Positions 12,201 through 24,699 of a DNA stretch of 64,000 bases are shown here, piece after piece. The notes beneath the pieces are model-generated. The model was not told the origin of the DNA and did not search any database. It saw only the letters and a program-made list of their open reading frames with translations. The DNA is from Serinus canaria (lineage: Eukaryota > Chordata > Aves > Passeriformes > Fringillidae). Within the stretch, counting starts at the first letter, position 1. Every line of letters starts with the position of its first letter. The stretch is taken from the NCBI RefSeq assembly GCF_022539315.1, contig NC_066316.1, forward strand, positions 97,458,179 to 97,522,178, read 5' to 3'. The position numbers were made by a program, and so were the translations under genes.

Positions 12201-14973
12201 GGTGGAGGGAGGAGGAGGGGGGACCTGCTGCTTAGCTGGCTTTGGCAAGCCTGGGCAGCTCTAGCTGAACTCCCCAGCCCTCTGCCAAGAACAGTCTAAA
12301 TAGGAGCACCAGAAACATCTTTTAATGTCATTTGTATTAATATTTTTGGAATTAGGCAGACTTGAAATTACTTTAAAAACATTAAAAAACAGAGGAAAAT
12401 GGTTGGCAACCATGTGAAGCTCAAACTGTACCACACACAGTACTGTCATAAGAAAGTGGCTATAACACGAGCGTCTAAGCCATTTGTATCAAAGGACTAT
12501 TTTTCCATTACTTTAATTAACAAAATGTTCTTAAAAGAAGACTTCTCTCAGGTTCTGAACAGAAGAAACCATTCCTGTCTTTGCTCATCCTAAGCAACAT
12601 ACAACAACAGTTCAATGTATGATGTGTCTTGAGAAGAAGACCCTGTCCCCTCAAGGTATGTCCAAAAGGAAAAAAAGGCAGACAAGGATGAAAAGGACTC
12701 TTGTGCCTTTTGCCTCTCCAGCTCTTTTCCTTAGTCACATGTTCTTCATGCCAGGGAACCACGGTGACTCTCAGAAAGGTCCCTGGCTTGCTACCTACTC
12801 TCATCAGGCCCAAACAGTTCCTTAGAATTTCACTCTGTCTGCCTTAACTTTTCTTCTGTGATCATCAGAGATTTCCTCTGTACTCACCAGCTTTAATATC
12901 TTACAAGATCAGACGAAGGATCACTTAACCAGCATTTTCAAGGAGAGTTACAGCCAGCCAGATTCTTGGCAGCCTCCTTCCTTCTCAATCTTTGGCTTCA
13001 GAGGGGTAGAGACAGCACTAAGGGATAGACTCAAAAGATCACCTTAGAAAAGCACAGTCAAGGTTTCAGGCTGGTTTTCTGATGTCCAAAGCAAATACAA
13101 ATTAAGCAATGAAAATTTCAGGTATAAAGGAACTGGAGACACTTCTCATGTAGAAGTGGGACTGGACAGGGAGAGGGGTTGTTAAGCCTTGGACCTTGGG
13201 CACTGCATAGTTCACAACCTAATGCCACCTTCCTCTTCTTCATCCCACACAGGGTGTAGCACAAAGGTTTCATAATGCTGCAAGGATGTCACATAAGACA
13301 TCCTTGAGACAAAGCAGCTGCCCCCAGTAACAGCAGTCTGCCCCTGGCTATCCTCAGCTTGGGTTTGTGTCTCCCACACGATGATCACAATGCCTGAACT
13401 TCAGTATGGATACAGCCAGCAGGTCTACTTTGGGACAGGATCCACAGCAACTGCACCCACAAGTGAAAAGCCTCCTTACAATAACAAAACATAGGTTTGG
13501 AACCATGAAAGAAAGCAAAATAATCTGTAGGAGTAATCTAGATATATATGCACACTTTAGGAGGGAAAACAGATAAGAATCTTTCAGGTGAATTAGAGGT
13601 CATACACTTGCATAGGAATAATGCTTCGTGAGTCTACAATAATTTCATGATTAACATCTGCTTTCTTGGCCAAGGAATGCTGGTTTCTATTTTCCATAGC
13701 CCAACCCTTGTTCCTAGCTTCTAGACAGGTTTTTGCATTTTAGTTGTCTCTGTAAGAGAAATTATATTCATTCTAATTCATTTTGGATTTAATAAATATC
13801 TCAGGTTCTTATTTGTCCCCTTAAATTTATTCTCTCATTTAAAAAAATACAAGTAATTAAAAATTGCTAGATGTCTGCTAGACTTCTGCTAATCTCTCTC
13901 AGTTGCTATTATCAATATGGATTGCAGCCTAATTCATTTTGTCACAGACAGGAGAAGGAGTCTGCATTTCACAATGGTTTAGAAGTCCCTCAAAGCTTGA
14001 AAGGAACTTGTCAAAGTCTTTAAAATGTTTCTAGATAGAACTTTTCTGAGGAGCCAGCAAGACTAAAAAATTCCATATTTTTTTTTTTTTTAAATCAAGG
14101 TGAACACCTTCCTGCAAAAGAAAAACAAAAGCTGCCATACAACAAGTGTAATTATTTGAAGGTTGGTTCGGGATAATGTAAAACTTGCCTTTGGCTTCTA
14201 TGACAAAAGGCAGCCCAGTCCTGGAGATCTGTTAAGTATGGGCCTCATTTACAAGTGTGGCTTGATAATCTGCAGTACTGAAAAGCTTTTCTTTCTAGAA
14301 GACAAGAGGGTTGTACACTCAGACTGCTCCTCATACTTATGGGAACTGTGAGAGCTAAAACATGACTGACACAATCTGCACTTTTCCAGAAAGCAATGAG
14401 TTTTGTTTGTTTCTTTAAATTTCTTTCTGCCATATGCTAAATGTGACTACCATTTTACATTATAATATTTTGAGTTGGTTTGATTTGCTGTACATTGTTG
14501 CTTCTGTAAAATAAGATCTATGCAGGAAATTTGATAAAGTAATTTTATGTCTTCTACTCATTGCTACTACTTTTGCTTGCTGATAAATTAAATTCAAGTC
14601 ATCTGAGTCAGCCTCTTATTTTAGATCATCATCCCATCTCCACGTTTTGTCAAATAAATATGCTTGTATGTGTAACTACACATAGAAACCTACAGATGAT
14701 CTACATGACACTCCCTCACTTTGCAAATTAGAAAAAATTATTTCTTCTAGAGTAATTTACTTAGGTTTCACAATCACTTTCCAGCCCAATTTTCAAAGCT
14801 ATATCATGACCAAACTTCTATTGCCTTCTGCATACAGAAGGTATTTTATTAGCTGAGACCCACTTCCTTGCTTCAAAGTTATTACAGCCAAAGAGCCTGG
14901 CTATGAGTGGGAAGTGGCAGCTCAGAGCATTGCCCTGTGAATGCACCCCCATGACGGTCTGTCCCAGCACAAA
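9294..14973. other. Unique noncoding sequence
   Basis: No gene or RNA recognised. Low-complexity parts are an A-rich run at 11865-11887, a T run followed by G-rich sequence (ggtggtggagg, then ggaggaggggggacc) at 12180-12224, and a T run near 14079-14091. The stretch 12390-12540 has a CNE-like texture (CpG-containing, non-repetitive, with a TTAATTAA core), but this is a weak impression. Short open frames such as 10107-10391 and 10979-11290 have no recognisable product. Confidence 0.5.
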
Positions 14974-15026
14974 CGCGTGCGTGTGTGTGTGTGTGTGTGC
15001 GTGTGTGTGTGTGTGTGTGTGTGAGT

Positions 15027-15058
<32 letters not shown>

Positions 15059-15318
15059 CCGTGTGTGTGTGTGTGTGTGTGAGTGTGTGTGTGAGTGTGA
15101 GTGCGTGTGTGAGTGTGTGTGTGAGTGTGTGTGTGTGAGTGTGTGTGTGTGTGTGAGAGTGTGTGTGAGTGTGTGTGTGTGCGTGTGTGTGTGTGTGCGT
15201 GTGCGTGCGAGAGTGTGTGTGCGTGTGTGTGCGCGTGTGTGTGAGTGTGTGTGCGTGTCTGTGTGAGTGTGTGTGTGCGCGTGTGTGTGCGTGTGTGTGA
15301 GTGCGTGTGTGTGCGTGT

Positions 15319-15359
<41 letters not shown>

Positions 15360-16333
15360 TGCGTGTGTGTGTGCGTGTGTGTGTGTGCGTGTGTGTGAGA
15401 GTGTGTGTGTGTGTGAGTGCGTGTGTGCGTGTGTGTGTGAGTGTGTGTGTGTGAGAGTGTGTGTGCGTGTGTGTGTGCATGTGCGTGTGCGTGTGTGTGT
15501 GAGTGTGCGTGTGCATGTGTGTGTGTGTGAGAGTGTGTGTGTGCGCGCGGGTGTGTGCATGTGCGTGTGCATGTGTGTGTGTGAGTGTGTGAGTGTGTGC
15601 GTGTGTGTGTGAGTGTGTGTGTGTGTGAGTGTGTGTGCGTGTGTGTGTGCATGTGCGTGTGCGTGTGTGTGTGTGTGTGCGTGTGTGCGTGTGTGTGTGA
15701 GTGTGTGTGCGTGTGTGTGCGCGTGTGTGTGTGAGTGTGTGTGCATGTGTGAGTGAGTGTGTGTGTGTGCGTGTGAGTGAGTGTGTGTGTGTGAGTGTGA
15801 GTGTGTGTGTGTGTGAGTGTGTGTGCGTGTGTGTGAGTGTGTGTGTGTGAGTGCGTGTGTGTGTGCGCGCGTGTGTGTGAGTGTGAGTGCGTGTGTGTGA
15901 GAGTGTGTGTGTGTGTGAGTGCGTGTGTGCGTGTGTGTGTGAGTGTGTGTGTGAGAGTGTGTGTGTGCGTGTGTGTGTGCATGTGCGTGTGCGTGTGTGT
16001 GTGAGTGTGCGTGTGCATGTGTGTGTGTGTGAGAGTGTGTGTGTGCGCGCGGGTGTGTGCATGTGCGTGTGCATGTGTGTGTGTGAGTGTGTGAGTGTGT
16101 GCGTGTGTGTGTGAGTGACCATGCGTGTGCGTGTGAGTGTGTGTGCGTGTGTGTGTGCATGTGCGTGTGCGTGTGTGTGTGTGTGTGCGTGTGTGCGTGT
16201 GTGTGTGTGAGTGTGTGTGCGTGTGTGTGCGCGTGTGTGTGTGAGTGTGTGTGCATGTGTGAGTGAGTGTGTGTGAGTGTGCGTGCATGTGTGAGTGAGT
16301 GTGTGTGTGTGAGTGTGTGTGTGTGAGTGTGTG
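14974..16333. repeat. 1.36-kb compound (TG)n microsatellite/minisatellite array
   Basis: Nearly pure alternating TG on the + strand (CA on the minus strand), broken at intervals by TGAG, TGCG, TGCA and rare TGCGCGCGGG words. The interruptions are ordered, not random. A stretch from about 15380 to 15780 recurs at about 15890-16290 with an offset of 502-510 bp: anchor GCGCGCGGG at 15543 and 16045, GCATGTGCG at 15649 and 16157, GCATGTGTGAGTGAG at 15743 and 16253. The array opens long frames in several phases on both strands (His-Thr polymers on minus, Cys-Val polymers on plus), none of which should be taken as protein. Alternating purine-pyrimidine DNA of this length can adopt the Z form. Length polymorphism is expected. 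Confidence 0.97.
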
Positions 16334-17371
16334 CTGAGGCAAGGCACTGACCCTTTTACTCTTCCCACACCGCCCAGCCAAGCAGTCAGCCCCGCTCCAG
16401 CTCCCTCTGCTCCTTAAGCAGCCAGTGATGGGCCGGGTGATCTGACCCACTCCAGAAGGCAGCTCAGATCCTGGCAGTGCTGTTCTGAGACAAACAAATA
16501 AAACGAAAGTCCAAGCCAAGAAGTCCAGGAAGGGCTGAAGGAACAGTAGCATGCGGCCAAGAGTCAGAGGCATATGGGCTACTGCACTAGGCAACCAAAG
16601 AGGGCCAGGGCATGGGCCCAAGCACTGGCACAGCATCACCCGTTGCTCAACTCTCAGTGCTGTCCTTGGCACAGACTTGTTCCAGGCAACCAGCTCTCCC
16701 TCACACAATGCCTGGACACTTCCAGCAATAACCAGGGACCATTCCCAATACACAGTTTGGATGGGCCACCTTGTTAGGGTGGGAGAGGAAAAGAATTTGT
16801 GTTCAAAAGCAGTGACACTCCAGGTGACCTTGTGGCCAGTGAGTAGCTCCCTGGCTATTTTATTCACTAATGTTGAAGCAATTTTGAATACCACAATTCA
16901 TTCAGCACAGAGAACTTGCCAGGATGGGAACTGCCTCTTACTAGGACTGCACCAACCACCCCAACACAACAAACTCAGCTTTTTTCTATTATTTTGCTCC
17001 CTGAGATATTTCTGTAGAGTCTATTTAATCTCCCCACAGTCTTCATGCATTGTCTGGGCTGATTTTTAATTGACCAGAAAATTACATGACTGCATCTATT
17101 AGGCCAAAGCACTATTTCACCTTGATGTGGCACTCGAACTGAAATTGTAGATTGCATCTCCAAGCAGCAATCTTCTACCTTACAAAACCCTCTTCCTCTC
17201 TCATGGTCATTCTGCCCCGAATCTAAGCTTCTCCTATTGGATTCAATTCCAAATACATGAAGTACAAGCTGAGATCAGCAGAGGCAAGTTATAGGAAAGA
17301 TAAAGATCCTGCTTAAAAGAAAAACAATTTCTAATTAAGGTTATGCTACCTATCAATTTCTATTTTCAAAG
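16334..17371. other. Unique noncoding sequence
   Basis: No gene recognised. A 172-codon + frame at 16551-17069 has no known domain and overlaps open frames in other phases, so it is judged a chance opening. Confidence 0.55.
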
Positions 17372-17485
17372 AGCATTACAAACATGAAATAATTCTTACA
17401 ATAGCCCAGGGAGTGAGATATATAAGCATTGTTATGCATCTTTTGCAGAAAAACAGGTGGTAAACAAGAGGACAAAATCACCTGC
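17372..17485 (-). repeat. Ancient MIR/L3-like repeat remnant
   Basis: Ordered matches to the old amniote tail consensus: 'gcattacaaacatgaaataa', then 'cttacaatagccca', then 'agtgagatatataagcattg', then 'atgcatcttttgcagaaa'. These correspond to the cttTacaaacatta / cacaacagccctg / gaggtaggtatta / ccccattttacagatg sequence of blocks. It is well diverged. Confidence 0.5.
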
Positions 17486-17713
17486 TAATTTAGGATGTCT
17501 TTGGTTTTTTGAGCCCTTCCATTCTAAACAAAACTGAAGTGTCTCACATCACAGGCCACATGAAAAACATGGCTTTCTTGTCACTTTTCCATGACACTAT
17601 GATGCCATTGTCCTGACATAAGTTTCCACTGCTTGACACATGCAGAAAATACAGAACAAGTTAGGAAACTGATGTCTTCAATCTGAGTTATCTGTCCCCA
17701 GGCTGAATCTTCT

Positions 17714-17826
17714 TACCTTTTGTAAATGTAACAGGTTTTGTCATATAACTTCTATAAAAGGAATTGATGTCATTTTCTCACCTTTTGTAAATGTAACTAA
17801 TGTCATCAGATAACTTCTTCAATAGA
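17714..17826. repeat. 65-bp imperfect tandem duplication
   Basis: The words 'accttttgtaaatgtaac' at 17715 and 17780 are identical. Each is followed by a diverged copy of a tgtcat-ataacttct segment. There are two copies with a period of 65 bp and several substitutions and indels, so the duplication is not recent. Confidence 0.75.
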
Positions 17827-18626
17827 AGTTGCTTAATAAGAAAAGTACTTTGTGTTTCAAGCATTGCATAAGATTATGTCACACAAATAGATATGCACTA
17901 GGTACTTGGAGAATATGTGTTAGAGAGGAAGATTCACGTAAATTTTAATATATAAAAGATGTAACTTTTACCCCTTGGTGTGCTCCACCTTTCATCCTGC
18001 ACAGAACAAAGTGTTTCCTTTCTAAACTAAACTCTGTCTGTCTAGAGAGCTCCTAAAATCAGCAACAAAAGGAACTAGGACAAGACAATATCAGGAATTG
18101 CTGGCACTCAGCCTACAGCTCAAACCACTGGACAACCTTACTTTTCACAGCTCAAGAGATTCACGGGTCCAAGGGGAGAATGGGTGAGCATGCACTAAAG
18201 CAGAAATCTGCCTGCTGCAGACCATAGAGTACATCTGCATTAGGCAAAAGAATAGATGTGTATAAACACTGAAAAAAGCAAGTAGCTGGACAAACACTGA
18301 CTAGTAAGCGGTGAGATAGGTTTCTGTGAATGTAGCCCAGGTGTTCTTTGTAAAATTGATCTCATAGGGATTTTTTTAAAAGTATCAAGGTGAAACAATG
18401 TTCATCTTAAAATGGGTATTAGCAAATACAGATCAATCAGTTTTCCTGCTTGGGTGCTTATCATCTTCCCTTTCTGTAGTTGCAGTGATTCCTTCCACTG
18501 CTCTGCTACCCTGAGGTAGCACCTCAGCCCCAGAGTTCTGCTTAAATCTGCTGCTGCCCTTATCAGCCCTGATGCAGTCTGGTGTTTGCAACTAAATAAA
18601 GGTGACCAACACAAATTTCTGCAGAC
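17827..18626. other. Unique noncoding sequence
   Basis: No gene, RNA or repeat recognised. Confidence 0.55.
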
Positions 18627-18824
18627 CTTCCTTCCTTCCTTCCTTCCTCCCTTCCTTCCTTCCTTTCTTCCTTCCTTCCTTCCTTCCTTCCTTCCTTCCT
18701 TCCTTCCTTCCTTCCTTCCTTCCTTCCTTCCTTCCTTCCTTCCTTCCTTCCTTCCTTCCTTCCTTCCTTCCTTCCTTCCTTCCTTCCTTCCTTCCTTCCT
18801 TCCTTCCTTCCCTCCCTCCCTCCC
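18627..18824. repeat. (TTCC)n tetranucleotide microsatellite, about 198 bp
   Basis: Nearly perfect CTTC/TTCC repeat on the + strand (GGAA on minus), about 49 units, with variants TCCC near 18648, TTTC near 18664 and a run of CCCT units at the 3' end. It is a strict pyrimidine/purine tract with mirror symmetry, so it could form intramolecular triplex DNA. The open frames in it (Leu-Pro-Ser-Phe on plus, Lys-Glu-Gly-Arg on minus) are by-products of the repeat. The near-perfect units suggest it is young and length-variable. Confidence 0.97.
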
Positions 18825-21800
18825 AGAGCTGCAACCTTTCTTGTGCTGCAGTCTCTTACTCACCTATGGTTTGAAATCATTATGCACTAGTTGCAAACAA
18901 ATGTGAATAAATTACAATAATATCCAAATAAGGGAAAGAAGAAAAGAAGTATCAGAGATGGTGACTAGGAAACCAAGGAAGAAATGCTAATTAACTCAAA
19001 TAGATGGATTTGCCCTGTTTACTCAAAAAATTAATTACCAAAAAATCATAAATTAATAATTAAAAGCTTACAATAAGAGGAGCCAAAAGGTTTTTCTCTG
19101 GAATCTATGATGAGTATCTGAAAAGGGATCATGTCTAATTAGACATTATTTTGCAGCAAGATGACCTCATATTATAATTAGAGATATGCTAAATTACTTG
19201 GAAATAATTGCAATGATAGGATACCCTCCATGACTGCCAGTTTGGAAGCTTTCATGTTCACACTGATCCTACACACCTCAGTTTCTTTTGGCTGGGAGTT
19301 GGGTGTTTAGCAGGTATCTAACATGCAAAAAAGCCAGCATTCTTCAACATTTCCATCAGGGGACAGACACTTTATAAGACAAGAGAGATGTACAAACCTT
19401 CATGTAATAAAACCGTGATCTAAACATGTGGCAAGTACTTGGCAGTATTTGCACTCTATTTCCTAAGCACGACATTCACAATGCAAACAAATGTTATTAA
19501 TTTTTATCTTTAAAACTAATATATCCACAAATACTTTTTGCTTCTAAAACATACTGCTCTAGGATATTGCATATTGCAAAAAAGTTAGCCCAAGTTCTAA
19601 CAAGTGTCAGTTGCTACTTCAGTCCTCTGGACTGCCTTGGTGAGTCAATCAAACTCCAAATGCTTCAGTGGCTACAGAAAAGGAGGAAAGACATGTCTAG
19701 CACCCTGGGCTGCAGACACTCTGGGTTGTGTGATGTGGGTAAGAAAATGCCAGTCATGCTAGAAAACACTCACAGAGAAGCTAGGTCAGAAAGTCAGGTC
19801 AATGGTAAAGCAAGAAACTGGAATAGGTAAGGAACAGCTATAGGAGATCCTGCTGTATTTCAGCATCTTTCTGATCCACATGGAGATCTGGAAGGATAGT
19901 CACAGTGAGCAAAAGACACTGAGATAAAAGGGAGCCTGCATACCCTGAAGTGGAGCCTGAGGAAAGGAACAGCTTCAAAGTTGCCCACAATGCTTTGAAA
20001 GGCACAAAGGATTAGGGCTCGTACACATCAGCCCTTGCATGGGGCAGCTGCAAATCTGTCTGGGCAGAAGAAATACAAAATCTCCTCCAGAACAAAAGAG
20101 CATGCAGTAGCCTTCATGTCAGTGCAGCAGCTAAGCGGCAAGATGGCAAACTTCGTTTTTGTGGGAACAACTAAGGGTGTCATAGGCTGAGTGCAGCTGA
20201 TATAACTGGTCTCAGGAAACATGATTACAACATATCTTCCTTCTCAGTGTCCATTTCTGAGACTGTTTCACAAGGCATGGATATGGATCTTCCTGAAGGC
20301 AAGCACACAAAGATGGCCAGAGCACAAAGGAAGACAAGAAATTCCAGCAGGCTAGCACCACCCAAATACTCGAAAGTACAGGTCCACACAGCTCAGACCT
20401 GCAGAGGTACCCAGATGCCTGAGAATCCATGCAGTTCTGTGCCCTGCAATTTCAGTATGCAGAGTACAAACTCCTGTGATTTGTGCAGTTGTAAAACAGG
20501 CCAGCATCTGAGCTGGGAAGAGAAGGTACATTTCCCACATCCAGGCCCACCTCACATAACCACACGTCTCTGAGACTCACCACTGACATGCGTGACTGGT
20601 GGCACAGCCCAGCCACCAGAGCCTCATTCATTTCTAGAATGGCTCTGTAGATCTTGGCTGCTGCAGAGGTTTAGAAACAATGCTTTTAATATTTTGTGGT
20701 ATTGACTTACCCATTCATTGTGTAGTGACATTAGCACACATGAATAATCATAAAATAAAAAAAAAAAGGATAATTAATATTTAACTTTGCCAGAGGGATG
20801 TACTTAAGGGAGAAACCATGTTTTTGAAAGAGCAGCTGATATTTGTCAGCTGGAGAACAGGACTAATTAGATGCATCAGGCAGTGGTGACACGAAGTTGA
20901 AAAACAGCTTGTCAACTCTGAAATGACTTATAGCAAATGATTATACATAAAGATGCTTTGTTATACTCTCACACACAGGTGTGTTCCTCATTTTCCAAAC
21001 ACTTCCTGTGTCTTTTGTTCCTCTAGTAAAACAGGTGCAAAGCAGATTGCCCACTCATAGATATACCATAACTATATTTAAGGTAGAGCAGATATGTAGT
21101 CCATTTCTTGTGCCCAAACCAACAAGGTGTTGAACACTAAAGTGCCCTCCATTCTCACTGATTTCAGTGGAAGATGGTCAACAACTCATAGGATCAAAGA
21201 CTTGATGTCTGAACCACATAAGGAAAGTGATGTAGGGGATGAGGCAACAAACCAGGAGGCCAAATTCATGTCTGTTGTAATGTTGGTTGACTGCAGCCAG
21301 ACAGTTCATTGATCACAGCAAAGGATTTGCCCCAGGGTGTTTTAATTTAAAACACATTGACATTAATCTGAAGAACAAATCACCCAAATCCTAAACTCTG
21401 ATCTGATGCAAGTCAGATGCAATATGACAGCAACTCAATCTCCTGGGCAGCAGAGCTGCTAGCTTCAACTTCATACTCATTTCCGAACGGCGTCTGTAAG
21501 TTCTCTAATGCTGTTGGAATAGGCCCAGCAAGGAATAATTTATCCAAGGTAGAGGTACATATCCTTCAGAACACACAAAAGCTACCAGGAAAGTGAAGCT
21601 TCAAGGGGGAATGGAGTGCAGGTGCTGAGAAGGGGAAGGGGCCACTTTAGGAAGTAAGTGCTTGATTAGTGAATGAGCAATGCTAATGCTGAGCAAACAA
21701 AACAGAAGCATAAATTCTAAGATGCCGGTTAAACTGCAATCATGAAGTACTCTAAAAAGCTTATTAACTTATCTAGGAAATTGAACACAAACTGACTGTT

Positions 21801-24174
21801 TGAACTGAGCTGCTCAAACAATAAAAACATTGGAAATGTCCTGAAAGTAATTTGTTTAACACAGTATTTGACCTGTCACAAAAAAAAAGACAGTGTTTCT
21901 CTCCATCCGCAATGAAATCACACCAATACACACACTCTGGCACCAAAGAAGAATATTTAAAGCTGTACACAGCACCTGTAATACATTGCTCGTATTTATA
22001 GTCCTGGTATCATTGGTTTCTAAAGAAAAATTATGTCCACAGACAGCATGTTTTGTTCCTCCTCGTTACTCATATGCAAGAATGAAAGATGTATTACAAC
22101 ATACTCTTCCTTCCACCTGCTTTGATGAACTGCCTCAAAGCTCTCTGGGGAGACTGCTGCAAAGCCTGTGACTTACAGCTTAGGCTCAGAAAGCAGATAC
22201 TGGATTGCAAGAGCAGACTCAAAGGTCAGTTCAGAGCAGCATGGGCAGCAGATTGCAGCTCCATTTCTAAAAGCAAAGGACACCGCTGTGGTACAGGTGA
22301 TTCCCCTCAAGCCTATACCCTCACAAAGGAACAACTTAACAGATCTGCCTTTAGGGACAAATGTAAAAAGTTAAACTTGAAACTCTAACACCTGTTTCAC
22401 AGAGACTTCTCCATACTGCATATTATTTAAAAATTGCAGTTCACCTCAGGACTATTTCTCACCAAGTCAGTTAATGATTTCTACGTCTGCTCAGTTTTCC
22501 TAAGAGAGTGTTTTGCTGTGCTCTGGTCTATGTAGCATGCCCATCATTGTGATCTCTCAACGCCTCCCTGCAGTGTGACAACCCACTTCCCTGATGTGCA
22601 TCTGTCACACCTTGATCTTTCTTTTTTCTCTTCTCCTCCCATGGAAAAATCTTCATAGATGAAAATAAATATGAATATATTCAGTTCACTTTTCAAAAAT
22701 AGCTATATAATGTATTTATACTTTCATATATTATATATAATTTTTTTATAATATGGTTATTGATGCTTGCTATTATCTGTACTTTCAATACTGAAGGCAG
22801 AGTTGAAGAAATGCATCTTAGCAAAGTACCCAGGTTTCTGGTAGGTCATACATTTTACTGAAATTTATTCCACAGACTTGTGTAAGAACCTGAGAAATTT
22901 TAGCAGAAGGAAAAAAAGGGAAATATATTTTACAGAGCCTCAGACAATCTATCAGGTGTTCATGCCACACGTTGTAGATAAGCTCTGAGATCTCAAACTG
23001 GACCCAGCAGATACCCAAACAGAGAGGAAGATAACATTGTGACTAACACTGAGCTTTGTACTCACACCAGAGGTGTGACCACCCTGATTTGCTGATGGCA
23101 CTGACCTGGAGAAGCTGAATGCTTTGTCCTTTCTCACATGCCAGATCACTGCAGGGTTACAAACAGAAACTGGGGCATTAGGACAGAATCTCGTGGTCTA
23201 ATTCTGTGGTAACCAGCATCTTGCTTACACAGACTTACACCCATCTGCAAAGAGAGGCAATTGACACACTTCCCATTGCGTTTTTTGCAAGCACACATGC
23301 AACTGCAACACTGAATGTGCAGCATCTACACATGGCTTTGAGTATTTCCTCAAATCTATTTTCCTTTAACCCTTTCAAGCATTCTGCTGACAATTGTTAA
23401 TTACAGCATTAGAGAGAAACCTATGAAAACACAGCGGCATATTTCCTAGAGATACAGAGGTTTCAATACACACATCTGCACAGCATTCATCATTTTCCTG
23501 AACAGTCCTACACAAAACAGCATTTCTGTCATTACATTTTTAATATAACAATTCCCATGGGAAACTGTTGATGAGGACTGGGATACAGATGAAGAGAAAG
23601 CAGAAAGATTGCAAGATGAAGGGCTGTGCTCAGCTTACAGATGAATGATGGTTCTTGTAGGAGTTTATCATTAAATACAGATGAATGGTACATTCTGCCA
23701 TTTTTAGTAAAAACTACTAAACCAACAGGAAGGCTGGATTTGATGGAGGAGTTTTTTAAGTTAAGAACTTCCTTGAGAATAAGAAAATGTTTCAGATTTC
23801 AGGTGTGGAAATCATCAAAATCCATGGACACTTCTGACAACCAGAGCCAAAGTGGCTCTTTTAGCTCCTTTTCCCATGACCAGATCAGCAGAGGAGATCT
23901 TGGATTATCTACAGATCACACAACAGGGGGGCGGGGGAGGACTTTGACATGAGGACGTAGGACCATCAGATATCAAAATGCAGTGGTAGCTCAGATAATC
24001 AGACTGAGCCATGGCAAAGCCATCCCAATGCCCCACAAACACTGTTTCAGGGCAGTCTGTACTGTCATGTACATCACTTGTGAGCAGGAGCACGTATCCT
24101 GTGAGTTTTCACAGTCGAGTTCACCCTCAGTAACTCATTAACTCAAATGCCTGCAACTGTCTGCCCATGACATT
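18825..24174. other. Unique noncoding sequence
   Basis: No gene or RNA recognised. The part 18940-19230 is AT-rich, non-repetitive and dense in TAATTA-type homeodomain cores, giving a CNE-like texture. An AT-rich low-complexity patch lies at 22655-22762. A short G-rich run (six G, C, five G, A, two G) lies at 23925-23940. Reading frames are short and unrecognised. Confidence 0.5.
21337..21355. repeat. Near-perfect palindrome
   Basis: Arms GTGTTTTAA and TTAAAACAC (9 bp each) are perfectly complementary around one central T. It is AT-rich, so it may be chance, and no neighbouring feature explains it. Confidence 0.6.
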
Positions 24175-24400
24175 ATAGTCTGACCTTGGGAAAGCCACTC
24201 TCACCTGATTGTGCGAATCTATTAATTGCTCCCTGGCAGGTGCTGATCCTCCATGTCTTTTTCTGAAATGGAGACATGGTGGATTCAGGCTTTACACATC
24301 ATTGTGCTTCAGATTCCCCATCAGAAAAGTGGAGATAGTAACATTTACATACCTCAGCAGGTAGTTCGGATGCTTAATTAATCCTTTCAAAGCTTCTTAA
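24175..24400 (+). repeat. Ancient MIR-like remnant, possibly interrupted
   Basis: A 'tctgaccttgggaaagccact' start (24179-24199) resembles the MIR 'tgtgaccttgggcaagtcact' core. About 100 bp later come 'ttgtgcttcagattccccatc', then 'aaaagtggagatagtaac', then 'ttacatacctcagcagg', then 'ttaattaatcctttcaaagc' (24302-24393), matching the next consensus blocks in order. The gap between the two halves may be an insertion or rapid divergence. Confidence 0.5.
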
Positions 24401-24699
24401 AAAATAGATAAGAAGTAAAAAAAAACTTTTAATATAATTTTCACTGTGTAATTAAAAAAGTACAAAAAGCTGTTTTTCCAAGCAATAAATAGCTATTTAA
24501 AAGAATTCAAAACTTAATAAACTACTCATTACTTTAAGACCTGGTAAAAAAAAAGAAAGAACCTTTGAGTAGTTAATCTGACCTGATGTTTAATTAGAAT
24601 AAATTCAATGCAGCAACTCACTTGTGATTAAAATAACATGATTTCTGCCATTTCTTTTTATGAGTTCAGTCAAACTTCACATTTTGTAGTTAAAGCCTT
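24401..24699. other. AT-rich unique sequence
   Basis: AT-rich sequence with several A runs (24418-24425, 24546-24555). It flanks the CR1 insertion. No gene is seen. Confidence 0.5.

Noticed and set aside
15033..16114. Plus-strand Cys-Val-rich frames (77, 95 and 75 codons) resembling cysteine-rich proteins
   Set aside because: These are direct translations of TGTGTG with interruptions, which is a microsatellite artefact. Their similarity to one another reflects the ~505-bp duplication.
14818..16894. Minus-strand open frames of 516, 670 and 444 codons rich in His-Thr
   Set aside because: They are the CA strand of the (TG)n array read in three phases. All phases are open at once, and the non-repeat ends carry no known domain.
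18402..18906. Frames with KEGR and LPSF repeats
   Set aside because: They are translations of the (TTCC)n tract on either strand and are open in several phases.
23925..23940. G-rich run as a G-quadruplex
   Set aside because: There are only two long G runs with minimal loops. Four clean G tracts are not present nearby.
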